NCBI RefSeq assembly: GCF_021462225.1
Contig: NC_061815.1
Coordinates: 50,734,373 to 50,798,372, forward strand
Direction of reading: 5' to 3'
Origin: Girardinichthys multiradiatus
Lineage: Eukaryota; Chordata; Actinopteri; Cyprinodontiformes; Goodeidae
Length of the DNA: 64,000 bases
Shown here: positions 50,516 to 62,469 of the stretch, one piece after another
Layout: each line of letters opens with the position of its first letter
Numbering within the stretch: position 1 is the stretch's first letter
The notes under the pieces: model-generated
Seen by the model: only the letters and a program-made list of their open reading frames with translations
Databases searched by the model: none
Told to the model about the DNA's origin: nothing
Translations under genes and position numbers: made by a program

Positions 50516-50651
50516 TATCTAAAGAATTATGTTTTTGAAAAGACAAGGAAATAGTTCAAATGACCATATTTAGACAAAAACTGCAGATGGAAAGTTTTAG
50601 AAACAGATCAATAATAAACAGCAAAATTAGTTTAACTTGGTAACAATCTCA

Positions 50652-50657
50652 TTTATT
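50652..50657 (-). promoter_or_regulatory. Candidate igfbp7 poly(A) signal
   Basis: TTTATT on the plus strand (AATAAA on minus), about 390 bp after the stop codon at 51049. Other TTTATT copies further left (for example near 50140) are alternatives. Confidence 0.4.
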
Positions 50658-51048
50658 GACTTTAGTTTCTAGAGAAAGAAAACCTAGTTTTAGCCATCTG
50701 AGTAAATTCACATAATGGAAAATCACATCTTCTTTTCATCCACAACAAAACAGTTTTTATCAAGAAGGAAAGCTTTAAAAGGTCAGATCCAGAACATAAC
50801 CTGGCTGCAAACACACCTATTGTCCCTTTAATAGAACAAAAAACTGAGCTGAGCTGTGGTTCATTTCACCCTTCAAAATAAAAGTCAGAGAAACATCTGA
50901 GTTACTGCAGAAAGAAAACGTTAAAAAATAATTAAAAGTTTACAGTTAGAGAAAAAAATGAACCTTAGGATACTGAACAAATGTTAAAATACTTTAGAAG
51001 AAAAGAAACAGAAAATGTTAAACTGATGTTTTTGTTTTGATCCGCTGA

Positions 51049-53444
51049 TCACAGCTCGGCCTCCTTCATCCCTGAAACAGAAACAAGTCTCCAGTCAGAG
51101 ATTTACACACAGATGTTGTATCTGTGGACAGAAAGCTGTGCAGGAGAACGCCAGAGGAGAACATCTACCAGAGTAAAAATGGTTTTAAGAATGCTCAATG
51201 TCAATAAAACAGAATGTTGTATAATAACCAGTTCTGCTTCTCCTCTGACCCAGTGTTCTACGAAAGGAGAACAGAACCCTGCACGTCTCATAAATCTGTT
51301 CTTAATAGTGACTGAGAAGTCCTGATGTAGCTCATCATCCCAAAACACTTCCTCAGCTCGACTGGTTCAGACGTTAGTTCAACAGAACAACACTTTTTAA
51401 CTGAGAAACACAATTATGGTTTGGTTCTGTTCTTCAACTTCAAATTGAAATCTGTCACACCAGGACTAACCAATCAGGATCAATGTGAGGTCAGACAATC
51501 AGGTGAAAATAAATTGTGTCCATCTGAGGATGATGATGTCCGAGTTGTTGTTACCTGCCTTGGCGATGATGTCATAGATGGAATCAACCAGGTGGATCGC
51601 TCCAATGGCCGACGCTTCACCTTTGGAGTTGGCAGCATGACACTCGTATGATCCTTCTTCTTCTTCAGTCAGTGGGGAGATCTGAAATAAGGCCAATAGA
51701 TATGATTGGTCCAGCTGTGAAGATGACAGCACTGATAACAACTGGACCACCGGAGACACCAGGAACACCTTGCTGGTCATCTTACAGCGGGTGTAAAACC
51801 ACTATTCATCTCCCAGTGGGGTCAGAACTGATTTCCAGGGATCATTCTGAGGTTCTGCTCAGACTGAGAGGCCACCAGCAGCTGCTGACTATGGGCTGAA
51901 TAAGGACATGTAGGAATCATTACTAACCAGAACCCAGCCGGTCACTTGATGTTTCTCTGGTCCTCCTCTGGTCTGGATTGCCAGGTTGTCCCGATCTCCA
52001 GGAAGAAGCTCCGCCTTTCTCTTTCCACCAAGGATCTGGAAAGATGCCGCCAGCAGCGGCATCATCAGCACAGACAGGACATTTCTCATCATCTGATTGG
52101 CTGTAGGTGATGCTGCTGCCCCCTGATTGATCATTTTTTCCAAGTTAAATTAATAGGAAGGTGACAGATGGGCTCACCTTCTTCCAGGTGAGGACAGGTG
52201 TAGGCACACCCACAGCCTCACAGCTCAGGTACACCTGGGACCCGCTGACGTTGTACACCTGGCCTGGAGGAGTGACGATGACAGGAGCTGCAGACAGACA
52301 GACAGAGTTCAACTGAACAGGATTGGATCAGGACAGAACACGTCTCATCGTAGAAACCCGGTGACCTGACTGGAATGTGCTCAGTGAGGCTTTCAGTCTA
52401 CAGTGAAATGTTGTGTTTGTAAGAGAACGGAGGGAGATCATCAGAGACCTGCAGGATTCCTCCGGCTGTTTAAATCTGGTTCAAAATCACAACCAGGGTT
52501 CAGGAGTTGTTACCAGCTAAATGTTCTGACCCGGAAAAACGGGCCAATAAAAATGATGACATGAATCAAACTGATGGGTAGACTGATGAACTTTTCTTTA
52601 TGAAACATACATCTGCTTAGTGCGAATCTTTGGTCCCTGAGGGCTGAGAGACGTTACTGAGTTCTGCAACAGAACCAACTGGAACAATGGCAGAAGAAGC
52701 TCATTCGGTATGGAGCATGAAGAGACAACTTCCCATCGCCCGGATCCATCCAAAACATTCAAAGGATCCCGGATGTCACAAAACCATCTGATGTGGTGCT
52801 TCCCGTTTCCTGAAACTTCACCACAACCTGCCTCCTAAATAAATAGTTGTAATTGTTTGACTCTTGGTGCTCCTCTCTAACCGAATCCTAGCCAAGATGA
52901 TTTCCTAGAACACCTGTTTGGTCCTAGTGCAGCAGAACTGATTCCAGATTCTGACCTGTGGTCCCTCACACCTATTCTAGGTCCTACCTGTTGTAGTCAG
53001 TCACACCTGGTAGTTCTCGGTCTCACCTGAGGCGCAGCGGCCTTTGTTCTGGATGTTGATGGGTTCTTTGCCCTCTGACCTGCTCGCGGTCTTCAGTGCG
53101 CAGGCGCTCTTGTACGTGGTTCCGTCGGTTCCGCAGACTTCGTAGTTGCTCTTGCACGCGCACACGCCGGTCTTGCTCTTCTTGTCGTCATCGCTTCTGA
53201 CGCACTCCAGTCCGGAGCCGCAGCGACGCGCTGCCCCGCGGCGACCACCGCACAGCTCTCCCTCCGCCGCGGCGCAAACCGCGCAGCAGCCGCAGGAGTC
53301 CCGCAGCGACCCGGCGGGACAACCCTCAGCCGGGAGAGGAGCACACTGAGCCGGGTCACAGGGAGCGCAACCCGGACCGGCCCACAGAACCGGGAGCAGG
53401 AACAGCAGAGGGACCAAAAACGAGGAGAGGCGGCGTGATTTCAT
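51049..53444 (-). CDS. igfbp7: Insulin-like growth factor binding protein 7, complete, 5 exons
   Basis: A secreted matrix-associated protein that binds IGF/insulin weakly and also other ligands. Exons: 53444-53027, 52287-52178, 52035-51928, 51681-51555, 51071-51049. The sum is 786 bp, or 261 residues (human about 282). Order of domains: signal peptide (hydrophobic FLVPLLFLLPVLW, residues 9-21), IGFBP N-terminal domain with CAPCDPAQC and the signature DSCGCCAVC, a Kazal-like follistatin module (CKSNYEVCGTDGTTYKSAC), then an Ig C2 domain (VYLSCEAVGVPTPVLTW to GSYECHAANSKGEASA). ELLPGDRDNLAIQTRGGPEK is almost identical to mammals. It ends GMKEAEL. It is tail to tail with polr2b, as in mammals. 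Confidence 0.97.
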
Positions 53445-53987
53445 GACGCTCAGATGAAATCTGGACAGGACTCGGATCTGAATCCGTGGGAGCGTTGATG
53501 AGTCCGCTGACTCCGCCTCACAGCCAGAACTGGTCCCAGATCGGAACAGCCCGAACTTCCTGCTGCAGATGGGTTTTTATTTAAATCAAATTAAACAGAT
53601 GAAAGATCCACGGATTTTTGATTACTGATTAAATCAGGTTACTGGTTCCGATCAGAAGTTCTCTCCGCATTCCTCACATTCAGATCCCAGTTTGTCCCAG
53701 ACTGCCAGTCTGGGAAAACAGGAAACATTCCAGTCAGAGCTTGGGAGTGTTTCCTTCCTGTTATTGTTTAATAAAGATTCACAGAACATGTCGACACAAG
53801 AACCCAAACAAAACACACAAAACCTGGGTTCTAACCAGAACATGGTTTAATCAGAACAATTTAAACCCAAACAGAAACCTGTGTTCTGCACTGCGAGTTC
53901 TAACCAGAACATAATTTAAAACAGAACATTTCAACAGAACCTTGTTTGAACAAAGTTTTCAGCAGAACACAAACAGGACTACAGAAC

Positions 53988-53993
53988 TTTATT
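53988..53993 (-). promoter_or_regulatory. Candidate cox18 poly(A) signal
   Basis: TTTATT on the plus strand (AATAAA on minus), about 215 bp after the cox18 stop codon. Confidence 0.5.
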
Positions 53994-54207
53994 GGCAGAA
54001 CAGATTTCTGATGATCAGAACATTTAAAGAGTACCACATGAAGCTCCTCTATTAGAGTTCCATCTGAACCGAGAGGGATGAGGAGCTGGAGAGTTTTCTT
54101 TGGAACCCTGAGGTGGTACTGAATGTAGAACTGAGTGGAACCCAGAGAATTACTGAACCCAGGGTGGTACTGAGCAAGGTACTTGGTAGAACCCAGGAAG
54201 ATGGTTC

Positions 54208-57093
54208 CTACTTCCAGTACTTGTTGATGAAGGACAACAGAAGGTCTCTGTATGGAGTTTCGGATCGCTGAGCCGGAAGTCGGAAGATTCTGTGGACTGT
54301 CGGTGAACGAAGTAGGAGGTTGTGACTGAAACCAACCAGACTGGAGTAAAACCAGTACAGCGCCATTGACTGGGAGGACAGAAATAGGATGTTAGAAAGC
54401 TTAAACTTTTCAAAATAAAAAGCTTGAGCTACAGCAGGTCAAACAGCTGTTCCAACGTAAATACATAGCACCTGGGGATCCATTCTGATCTGTAAAATTT
54501 GGATAATGGACCCGAAACCAGAATGTGGTCACAGTCTGGATCGGGTTCTGATCCAGATCTCAGAAAGGAGGCCATTAATTAGGTGAACCAGCCCAGCTCT
54601 GACTTGGCAGCATACAGAGGACTCATTAACTCACAGATGGGACGGAGGCGGCGATGGGGATCATTAAAACTGAGAACCCTCTGAACCCGTTCAGAACCAG
54701 TCGCTGGAAACTTGATGCTCTGACTCTCTGCAGGGCGAACACCTAAAGAAAAAGAAAGACTGCTTACCCAGTCTGATGACATCACAGCTCAGATTATCAC
54801 AGCTCCGCCCCCAAACCTACCTCCAAAATGAGCAGGTTGGTGAGGCCCAGAAAGACCGGCAGGATCCAGGTGGAGTCTGGTACAGTGAGGTCTGAGAACC
54901 AGAGAGCGCCACCTGCTGCCAGCTCACCTTGCAGGGCTGCACAAAAACAAAGAGATCAAACCACAACCAGAGCTGATCTAGAATTCGCTCGGCCCAGGTT
55001 CCTACCTGAATGATCCAAGCTGAGGTTCCGGAGGGCCAGAGACAGACTGACCCAGAGGGGCAGCTGGACCCACACCAGCAAACTAGCTTTAAAGGGATGA
55101 CAATTATCACGGATGTAGAGCTGAGAAACTAGACGACGCAGGTTCTTCTGGAACTGGACCCTGTACACAGAACCAGAACCGTTTCTGATCCTGAAATACT
55201 CCCTCAGTAATAAAACTCTGGTTCAGTTCTAGACTCAGATTTCCTTAAAAATGTGAAAAATAACGTTTATAATCTGAACTCCAAGGAAGAACCTGGACTG
55301 GCTTACTCTAAATGTTCTGATTGAGATTTGGTTTCCAGTCTCCATGACCAACCAGTTAATACTTCAAATAAGTAGAGCTCTGGTAGAACCAAAACCATAA
55401 GAACCTAAATGCTGCTAGACGAAGAACTAATTCAGAATATGAACTTAGTGGAACCCAAATATTAAAACTGGGTCACGGAGAATGACCCGGCAGGACCATG
55501 TGGGTTGGTTTGTTTCTCGTTACTTTCAGGGTCCAATTAAAAATGTTACTTTTAGATTTTAAATCACTTCATGGTCAAGCTCCTCCTGAGCAGCTGTTTA
55601 CTCATGATCCAAGAAGAACCAGGAGAACCAGTGGAAAACTGGTCTCCCATCCTAGGACTAAACGTTCCCGGGTCCCCACTATAAATGAGTTCCTCCTACG
55701 GGAGTACTTTATTGCCTATATCATGACTAACAGCCGTCATTTACTGCTCAAAGCTGCTGAGAACATCCTGACCTGAGATGAACCCTTTCTCCAACCTGAA
55801 GCCTGCTGTGACCTCTGTAACCTCTCCCTCTCAGGGTCACAATACATGTTATATCTGAGATTTATGCTCACACATACAAACTTAACACATAGTATGAAAC
55901 TAAATGATTTTAATTCTCAACAATTTGTTGAGGTAAATAAATCTGCTGCAGGTCCAGATGCTGGACTAATCTGCCTCTAAATATTCAATCTGTGTGAGTT
56001 CTGGAGAACTTTAAACCACTACTGAAGACCCATTTTCTGAACTGGTTTTCAGCACACGTTGATCCAAACGCTTTAACAGCTGTTTTAATAGTTTTTATTC
56101 TCTTTTATTTGGTTTTAATTCTCATTAATATCTGAATTACTTCACTATGATGCCTTTCTGTTCATGTTGGATGATTTGAGCCTGTAAAGTTCTCTATGCA
56201 GCAGCAGCTGGTTCCTCACCTGCTCTCCTTCTCCTTCCAGCCTCTTTCTCTGCCTCGGACTGAAACTTCATATCGAAGCCTCTTGGCCAGTTCAGAGATC
56301 TCCACCTGCAGCGCCTCCACCTGCACAGCATTTGAAGGTTGCTATGGTTACCATGAAAGGAAGCAGGTGACCTGGGGCCTCTTCTACAGAGCAGGTTCAA
56401 CATAATCCGTGTTTCTTCAGAAAATTTGATCCAACTGGTCCTAACACTGAGTTCTCTGTATTATTAAGCTGGATTAGTTACATATTCAGGTCCAACTTGA
56501 CATTTTCAGTATTGCAAAGCTGGTTAACTTTTTACATGATGCTGTAAATATAAACCTGATAACTTTAACCTGGTTTGGGTCAGTCTTAGGTGGGTCACTA
56601 TCAGGTGGTTCAGTGTAAATTCAATTCAATTCAAAAATACTTTATTAATCCCAAAGGGAAATTAAAGCAAGTCAGTCTCAGGTTGATCAGGTTCTGGTAG
56701 GTCGGTTTCAGGCGGGTCGGTCCCGGGAGAGTCAGTCGCAGTCTAGGGTACACCCACCTTGGCAATGATAATCAGCTGATAGGCGGCCAGCGGCAGGGTG
56801 ATAAAGGTCCTAACAGACACTGTTGCCATAGCGATGCTCAGCCACCATGGCAACCCGCTCACCTGGTGCACACTGACCAAGAAGTTCTCACACAGATGAA
56901 CTGGAGCAGAGTCTGACAGGCTACCGTACCAACCACCTGCGCCGTTGGCACCGCCCACCCCCGACGCTGTCCTCACGCGTGACTCGGTTGTACAGGTAAG
57001 GGAAGGAGTAGCCCACCTGCCGAGGAGTTCACGTACTCGGGGCTGCAGGACTCTGCACCTCACGAGCCCCCCCACGGAGAGCATGGTGTCCAC
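54208..57093 (-). CDS. cox18: COX18, mitochondrial inner-membrane insertase (Oxa1/YidC family), complete, 6 exons
   Basis: Inserts the C-terminal tail of COX2 into the inner membrane during cytochrome c oxidase assembly. Exons: 57093-56758, 56320-56220, 55160-55006, 54936-54821, 54742-54635, 54369-54208, summing to 978 bp (325 residues; human about 333). The start is MDTMLSVGG; the second Met at 57084 is an alternative. Recognisable blocks are GLPWWLSIAMATVSVRTFIT, LPLAAYQ, RRLVSQLYIRDNCHPFKASL, LVWVQLPLWVSLSLALRNLS, PDSTWILPVFLGLTNLLILE, FSVLMIPIAASVPS and ALYWFYSSLVGFSHNLLLRS, which are the hydrophobic core segments of the family. The arginine-rich start fits a mitochondrial presequence. 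It is divergent from selenot, with 408 bp between the two start codons. A LINE remnant lies in intron 2. Confidence 0.96.
55500..56165 (+). mobile_element. Decayed LINE 3'-end fragment in cox18 intron 2
   Basis: The translation includes LLLDFKSLHGQAPPEQL and RRTRRTSGKLVSHPRTKRSR, a degraded version of the conserved phrase near the end of L2/CR1-group ORF2. Further on, gaagacccattttctgaact resembles the LINE 3' end. It is antisense to cox18, and several frames are broken. Confidence 0.65.
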
Positions 57094-57501
57094 GTGACTT
57101 TTGCTTCAACTGACAGGCGCGCTCATGGTCTCCAGTCCTTCAGAGTGAAGAAAACTCCTATTCCTCACCTTCATCAGCAGTCCGCTCCATAGCTACCCAT
57201 AACCGGCCGAGCGTCACGTAGACATGACGTCCCTCGGATCACTCCGGCGCGGAGGTATGACGTAAGAATGTTGAAAAAAATTTAAAACAAAATAAAGACC
57301 AAACCAAAAAAAAAAAAACACAAAAAACTGAAAAAAAAGATAAAGCGATATTTATTAGTTAGCTGTCTGATGGCAGCTCACCGGAAACCGCGACCTTCTC
57401 TCCTTTTCAAGAAAAGCCTGCAGTGGCTCTGAAGAGTGGCCGCGTGAAGCACTTATTGTGAAGGTCTTCACCGGAAGTGCCCCACGAGGAGGACAGCAAT
57501 C
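57094..57501. promoter_or_regulatory. Divergent promoter region cox18/selenot
   Basis: Only 408 bp separate the two start codons. The interval has GC-rich segments on each side (for example ccctcggatcactccggcgc near 57230, and the cggaagtg Ets-like motif at about 57472) and a central A-rich tract (57275-57355). No TATA box was assigned. A shared bidirectional promoter is inferred from the spacing. Confidence 0.6.
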
Positions 57502-60500
57502 ATGGCGGAGTTCGGTTCGGGCGGCCTACTCGCGGCTCTGTTGCTCTTCGCGGCCCTAACCCTGCGGGACGTTTATGTAGGTCGGTCGGACCTCAAAACC
57601 GGCCTTTCTCCGGAAACGGAACCAGAGACCGTGAAACCCCCAAAAGCAGCATTTTACTCTGGCCCGGTGCTCCGGTTCCGCTACTGGTGAGTTAGCAATC
57701 AGCACGTTGACGTCACTCTGACTAAATAAACATGAGTTAAATGAACGTAAGAGGGGCAATGCTGCATGTTTACAGTAATAAATTGAGCGTTAATAATTAA
57801 ATAATTAAAGGCGGGATTCTGATCAATGTTTCAGTCAAGAAAACACGGAAGAAACGGGACGTCGTGCTGCTTTTTATCTTCAGTCACCTACTAAACTGAA
57901 TAAACTCATTATTCTAATGTAACTAAATACATTTGACTTAGAAAAATCGACATATGTTGCAAAAAGAATGATGTAAAATAAAAAAGTAAATATTAGACGT
58001 TTTCTTATCCAGTAAAAACTTTAGCATGAGGGTGGGCAAGGTCATGCCCCTGGCCTAAAGGCCACGTCATTCCAGAAGAAATGTCTTAATTACCATAAAA
58101 TCGAGATGATTTAACTATTCCAAATCACTGTTACTAAAATCACAATATTAAATCTCATCTAATTACATTTCATTTAGACTTTTAAAATGTTCTTCTTTCA
58201 CTTTAGGAAGGACATGATATGAGGATAATTCTCTTGTAATTCTAACTTTATTTTTTTAAATGTGTAAAACAATTAAAATAAATGGATAGAAAATAAAAAC
58301 ATAAACCAAATGCTAATAATGTTTGTGTTATTGAATATGTAAGGATGTCTTACATGTTATTCCATGTATAAAATGATCCACTGGGGTAATTATTGGGACC
58401 ACAGCCCAGCCAAAACCTATAAAGGCAGGATGTCTTTTGCAGCACTGGAACCGTGTCCTGGGTCAGGTTACGGTTCACAGAGCTGCTCTGCACAGGGCTT
58501 CCGAATTCTAGAGCTGACACCATCTGGACCTGCAACCTTGTTCAGGTTTATTCTATCCATCTGTCTCTTCAAGTGATTCCTAAGACAAACAGGTGAAGAG
58601 GACCTTGAGGGATGTACCAGCATCTCCTGACGTGGTGAAAAACGATAATGTAGCAGCACCAGGATCCATGACTATGGCAGAACATGAGAATGTTGACGTG
58701 TGACCGGAAGGCTGCGGGTCAAGGGAGGGTGGGAGGCCTGTTAGGCTAGTGAAATAGGAGTGGGATGGTTATCTTGTTCCTGAGCTAAACCTATTGAGCA
58801 GTATGTTAAATTAAAAATACTTTAATTAAATGTTGTTATAGCTCATATTATGAAGGTTTCCTCAAAGAGTCGTTGTAGATGCTGATGGCTGTGGGCAGGA
58901 AGGATCTCCTGTAGCGCTCCGTCTTACAGCAGATCTGAAGAAGCCTCTGACTGAAGACACTCTGTTGTTGTAGGACAGTCTCATGAAGAGGATGCTCAGG
59001 GTTCTCCATAATGTTCTTCATTTTATGAAGAATCCTTCTTTCCACAATGATCTCCAGAGGTTCTAGAGGAGTCCCCAGAACAGAACCAGCCTTTTTTATC
59101 AGCTTATTGAGCTTTTTTAAGTCCCTGGTTCTGATGCTGCTTCCCCAGCAGATGATGGTAGAAGAGATCTGATTCTCCACAACAGACTTATAGAAGATCT
59201 GCAGCATCTTGCTGCAAACACCAAAGGACCTAAGCTTCCTCAACAAGTACAGTCTGCTCTGTCCCTTCTTGTAGATGGCTTCACAGTTGCATCTCCACTC
59301 TAGTCTGTTGTCCAGGTGAACACCGAGGTATTTATACTCCTCCACCACCTCCACTTCTTCTCCCATGATGGAAATAGTTTTTGACTTATTCCTGTTTCTC
59401 TTAAAATCTACAATCATCTCCTTTGTTTTAGTTACGTTCAAAATGAGATGATTGTTTCCACACCATGCCACAAAGAGGTCCACCACCTTCTTTTACTCAG
59501 CTTCTTGTCCATCTCTGATCCACCAACAACTCCAGAATCATCCGAGTATTTCTGCAGATGACAGGAGTCTGTCTTGTCCTGGAAGTCTGAGGTGTTCAGA
59601 GTGAAAAGGAATGGTGAGAGTACCGTCCCCTGTGGTGCTCCTGTGCTGCTGACTACCTGGTTAGACTCACAACCCTTCAGTCTCACAAACTGTGGTCTGT
59701 TTGTCAGGTAGTCTTTGATCCAGGAGATTGTTGAGGCCTCCACCTGAGTCTTCTGGAGTTTCTGACAAAGCAAATCAGGTTGGATTGTATTAAATGTTCT
59801 GGAGAAATCAAAGAACATGATCCTCACAGTGCTGCTGGCTTTGTCCAGATGATAGTGGGTTTGTTGAAGCAGGTGTATGATGGCATCTTCAACTCCAACT
59901 CCACAGCGATAAGCAAACTGAAGGGGGTCCTGATAGATTATTATTTGCTTACTCAGGTGGACCAACAGGAGTCTCTCTAGGACCTTCATGATGTGAGATG
60001 TCAGGGCAACAGGTCTATAGTCATTGAGGACTGATGGGTGAGTTTTCTTTGGTACCGGAACAAGACAGGAGGTCTTCCACAACACCGGAACCTTCTTCTG
60101 GGCCAGGCTAAGGTTGAAGAGGTGCTGCAGAATCCCACAGAGCTGCTCTGCACAGACCTTCAGGACTCTAGGGCTGACATGATCTGGACCTGCAGGCTTA
60201 TTCTGGTTCAGTCAGTCATTGGCTTTGTCCAGATTTCTTTCTGTTTGATCCGTCTGCTTGAAGCCTATGATCTTCATCGTTCATCTCATGTTTCCATTGT
60301 TTTTCTGGCGTTTGCTCTCCAGCTTTTTCTTTATTCCTCCTTACCTTCTCTAATGTTGATAATGATTTGTTTTTATGCCATCCTCAGAAATTCCCTGTTT
60401 CCCTTCCGGAAAGCTCCATTTTCCTCTTGTTCACTTCTTTCAGGCCACTGATGATACGAGGTTTTTCTATCAAGGAACCATCTCACTGTTCTGGTGAGCA

Positions 60501-61991
60501 TGGTAATAGGAAGTCACACTTTCAGTCCTAGTATTGATGCTCTCTCCATGTGGCTTACAGAGTACATTCCAGTCTGTAGCTTAAAGCGATCCTCACAGGT
60601 TTTCTTCAGCTTTCTGTGACTCCTGTTGAGAAACTGTAGAGACGTTTGAAGTTTAGATGAGAGGGAAGGTTTGGTTAAAATCTCCAGATGTCACCACAAA
60701 TACATTAGGTTGTCTGTAACTTGGCGACAACTGAGCCGATGACATCACACGCAGAGTCAGCAACAACTAACTGAAGAATGTATTTTATGAATGTTGGGGT
60801 GGAAAGAGTTAAGATGGAATGTGATCATCATCTGATGGACCTGTGTGTGTTTTCTAGTATTTCCTGAGGTTACAGTAAAGTCTTCCAGGAATACTCCCAG
60901 GCCATCAGCCAGGTGTATCCAGACATCCGGATCCAGGGGGAAAACTACCCCCCCATCCCCTTCAACAGGTGAGTGTGACATGACTACAGCACACCTAGAG
61001 ATCTAGTAAGGCTTTACTGGGGACATCTGATTCATTTTGTTTTTGTAATTTAGTCGACGGTTCAGGATAACTTGACCGCTGACAGCGTAGGATAAACTCA
61101 GAGTAACCTGAGCCTCTCTGACTGACAGCTTTATGAAAAGGAATTTGTGGGTCCTGGTCCTGGTCCTGGTTCTAGAGCAGACTGTGAGAATTAAACCTCC
61201 TGAAACTAACACCAGAAGATTCATCTGCTTTTCCTCCTCAGGTTTGTCGGTAACATGATCTCCTACCTGAAGCTCATCTCCATCCTCCTCATGATCAGTG
61301 GTCAGAACCCCTTTACATTCCTTGGTACTGACACACCTGCAGTTTGGGCCTGGAGTCAGAACAACAAGGTACCAGGACCTCTCTGCCGTTACCATAACAA
61401 CAGATGCTGTACATGATGATGTTGGTGTTTCCTGTTTGTCAGATCTTCTCGTGTCTGATGGCCTTCTTCATCTGTAACCTGATGGAGACTCACTTCCTGT
61501 CTACGGGAGCCTTCGAGGTCACTCTGAATGGTGAGTACTAATTGGTGCAGAGCCATGCACCCTTCAGTGTAAATTTCAAACATTGGTTCCTTCTGAGACA
61601 TGAATATCTAACTCATCTGAGAACATTGGAGGTTCTTCCAGATCATCGAGTTCAGGATCATGAACTGCTTCTTGTTGATGATGGATAAACTGGATCTGTA
61701 GATGATGATGATGAGTCACTTTGTAGATGTTTTTACAAACACTTGCAGGCAGCTATTTCTGCCGAGGGTGGAACAACCAGGTCTAGGGTTTGACCAGAAA
61801 GATCATACCATCAGAATACATCCATGTTCCAGGTTTCCCAGGTGTAATGCTGTTCGTTGTTCCCTTTAGACGTTCCTGTGTGGTCCAAGCTTCAGTCCGG
61901 TTACGTGCCAAACATCCAGGAGATGTTCCAAATCCTTGACACACACCTGAAGATGAACCAGAAAGATGGCATGACCTTCACCCCCACTTAG
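57502..61991 (+). CDS. selenot: Selenoprotein T, complete, 5 exons, in-frame TGA encodes Sec
   Basis: An ER-membrane thioredoxin-like oxidoreductase. Exons: 57502-57686, 60858-60968, 61242-61368, 61443-61530, 61870-61991, summing to 633 bp (210 residues including Sec; human 195). The protein has an N-terminal signal/anchor (LLAALLLFAALTL). The redox motif C-I-S-U spans the exon 1/2 junction, with Sec at TGA 60865-60867. It is followed by GYSKVFQEYSQAISQVYPDI, IRIQGENYPPIPFNR, the hydrophobic FVGNMISYLKLISILLMISG and CLMAFFICNLMETHFLSTGA. All introns are GT-AG with matching phases. An automatic caller would stop at the TGA or skip exon 2. Reading it as Sec is supported by the SECIS downstream. 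Intron 1 (3.2 kb) contains an antisense LINE. Confidence 0.97.
58400..58690 (-). mobile_element. Small LINE fragment (same family as 58848-60240)
   Basis: The minus strand reads KVAGPDGVSSRIRKPCAEQL, and the plus strand phrase cacagagctgctctgcacag recurs in the larger LINE at about 60138-60157. It is a detached piece of the region just upstream of the reverse transcriptase. Confidence 0.7.
58848..60240 (-). mobile_element. LINE fragment (CR1/L2/Rex-like) in selenot intron 1, antisense
   Basis: On the minus strand, reverse transcriptase from about 60210 downward reads DYRPVALTSHIMKVLERLLL, IMFFDFSRTFNTIQPDLLCQ and STGAPQGTVLSPFLFTLNTS, with the catalytic box YSDDS in place of YADD. The C-terminal part is NHLILNVTKTKEMIVDFKRN, EYKYLGVHLDNRLEW, SRLYLLRKLRSFGVCSKMLQ and ERYRRSFLPTAISIYNDSLR. 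One frameshift at about 59440-59490 separates the two long frames. The clade is tentative. Confidence 0.9.
60241..60857. other. Rest of selenot intron 1, possibly LINE linker
   Basis: The segment 60241-60690 may be the degraded upstream part of the antisense LINE, since it lies exactly where the linker and endonuclease would be. No frame supports this strongly. 60700-60857 is ordinary intron ending in the acceptor tttctag. Confidence 0.4.
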
Positions 61992-62097
61992 AGCTGAACA
62001 GCAGATCTCTCCCAGGGTGGGGTTAGACATTCATCTGTCTCATTGTCTTCTCAGCCATGCTGCATTTAGGTGTCCTTGCTCTGTGGGACGTACAGCT

Positions 62098-62165
62098 GTT
62101 GGCGTTCATGAAGGTGCGGCCTTAAAGCAGATCTGCTGGGCTGCGCCGGATGTCTCCGCCTCCAT
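62098..62165 (+). promoter_or_regulatory. SECIS element of selenot (3' UTR)
   Basis: A hairpin with the SECIS core: 5' quartet ATGA at 62108-62111, an 8-bp helix GGTGCGGC (62113-62120) pairing fully, with two G-U wobbles, to GCTGCGCC (62140-62147), unpaired AAA at 62124-62126, an apical mini-helix GCAG/CTGC (62127-62130 and 62133-62136), and the 3' quartet strand GGAT at 62148-62151. There are 12 nt from ATGA to AAA, which is typical. GGCG/CGCC flanks give a lower helix. The extra mini-helix suggests the form 2 type. It lies about 110 bp after the stop codon. Confidence 0.92.
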
Positions 62166-62457
62166 GCAACATTCCCACAATGCACCGGATTGTCACATGA
62201 TTAGGTGAAGCCGTGTGAACTATGGTCACATGTTTCCTCACTGTCAGCTCATTTGTTGTTGGTGAAGTCATGTTGTTAACTTTTGTTTATGGATCCAGTG
62301 TCAATCCCGATCTATGGTCTGGTTCTGGTACCATTGAATAGGTTCTTTTCTTCCAACAATGAACTTTATGTTTTTTTTAATGTTTGGGTTTTTATTCAGA
62401 AAACAGAAAGTTGATCACCTCAATGTTGATGGTCATCTGATTGTTGACTACAGTTCA

Positions 62458-62463
62458 AATAAA
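62458..62463 (+). promoter_or_regulatory. Candidate selenot poly(A) signal
   Basis: AATAAA, 467 bp after the selenot stop codon and downstream of the SECIS element, so the transcript would carry the SECIS. Confidence 0.7.
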
Positions 62464-62469
62464 AGGCGG

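Noticed and set aside
60865..60867. Premature stop making selenot a pseudogene
   Set aside because: The TGA sits exactly at the Sec position of the C-x-x-U motif, and a SECIS element follows in the 3' UTR.
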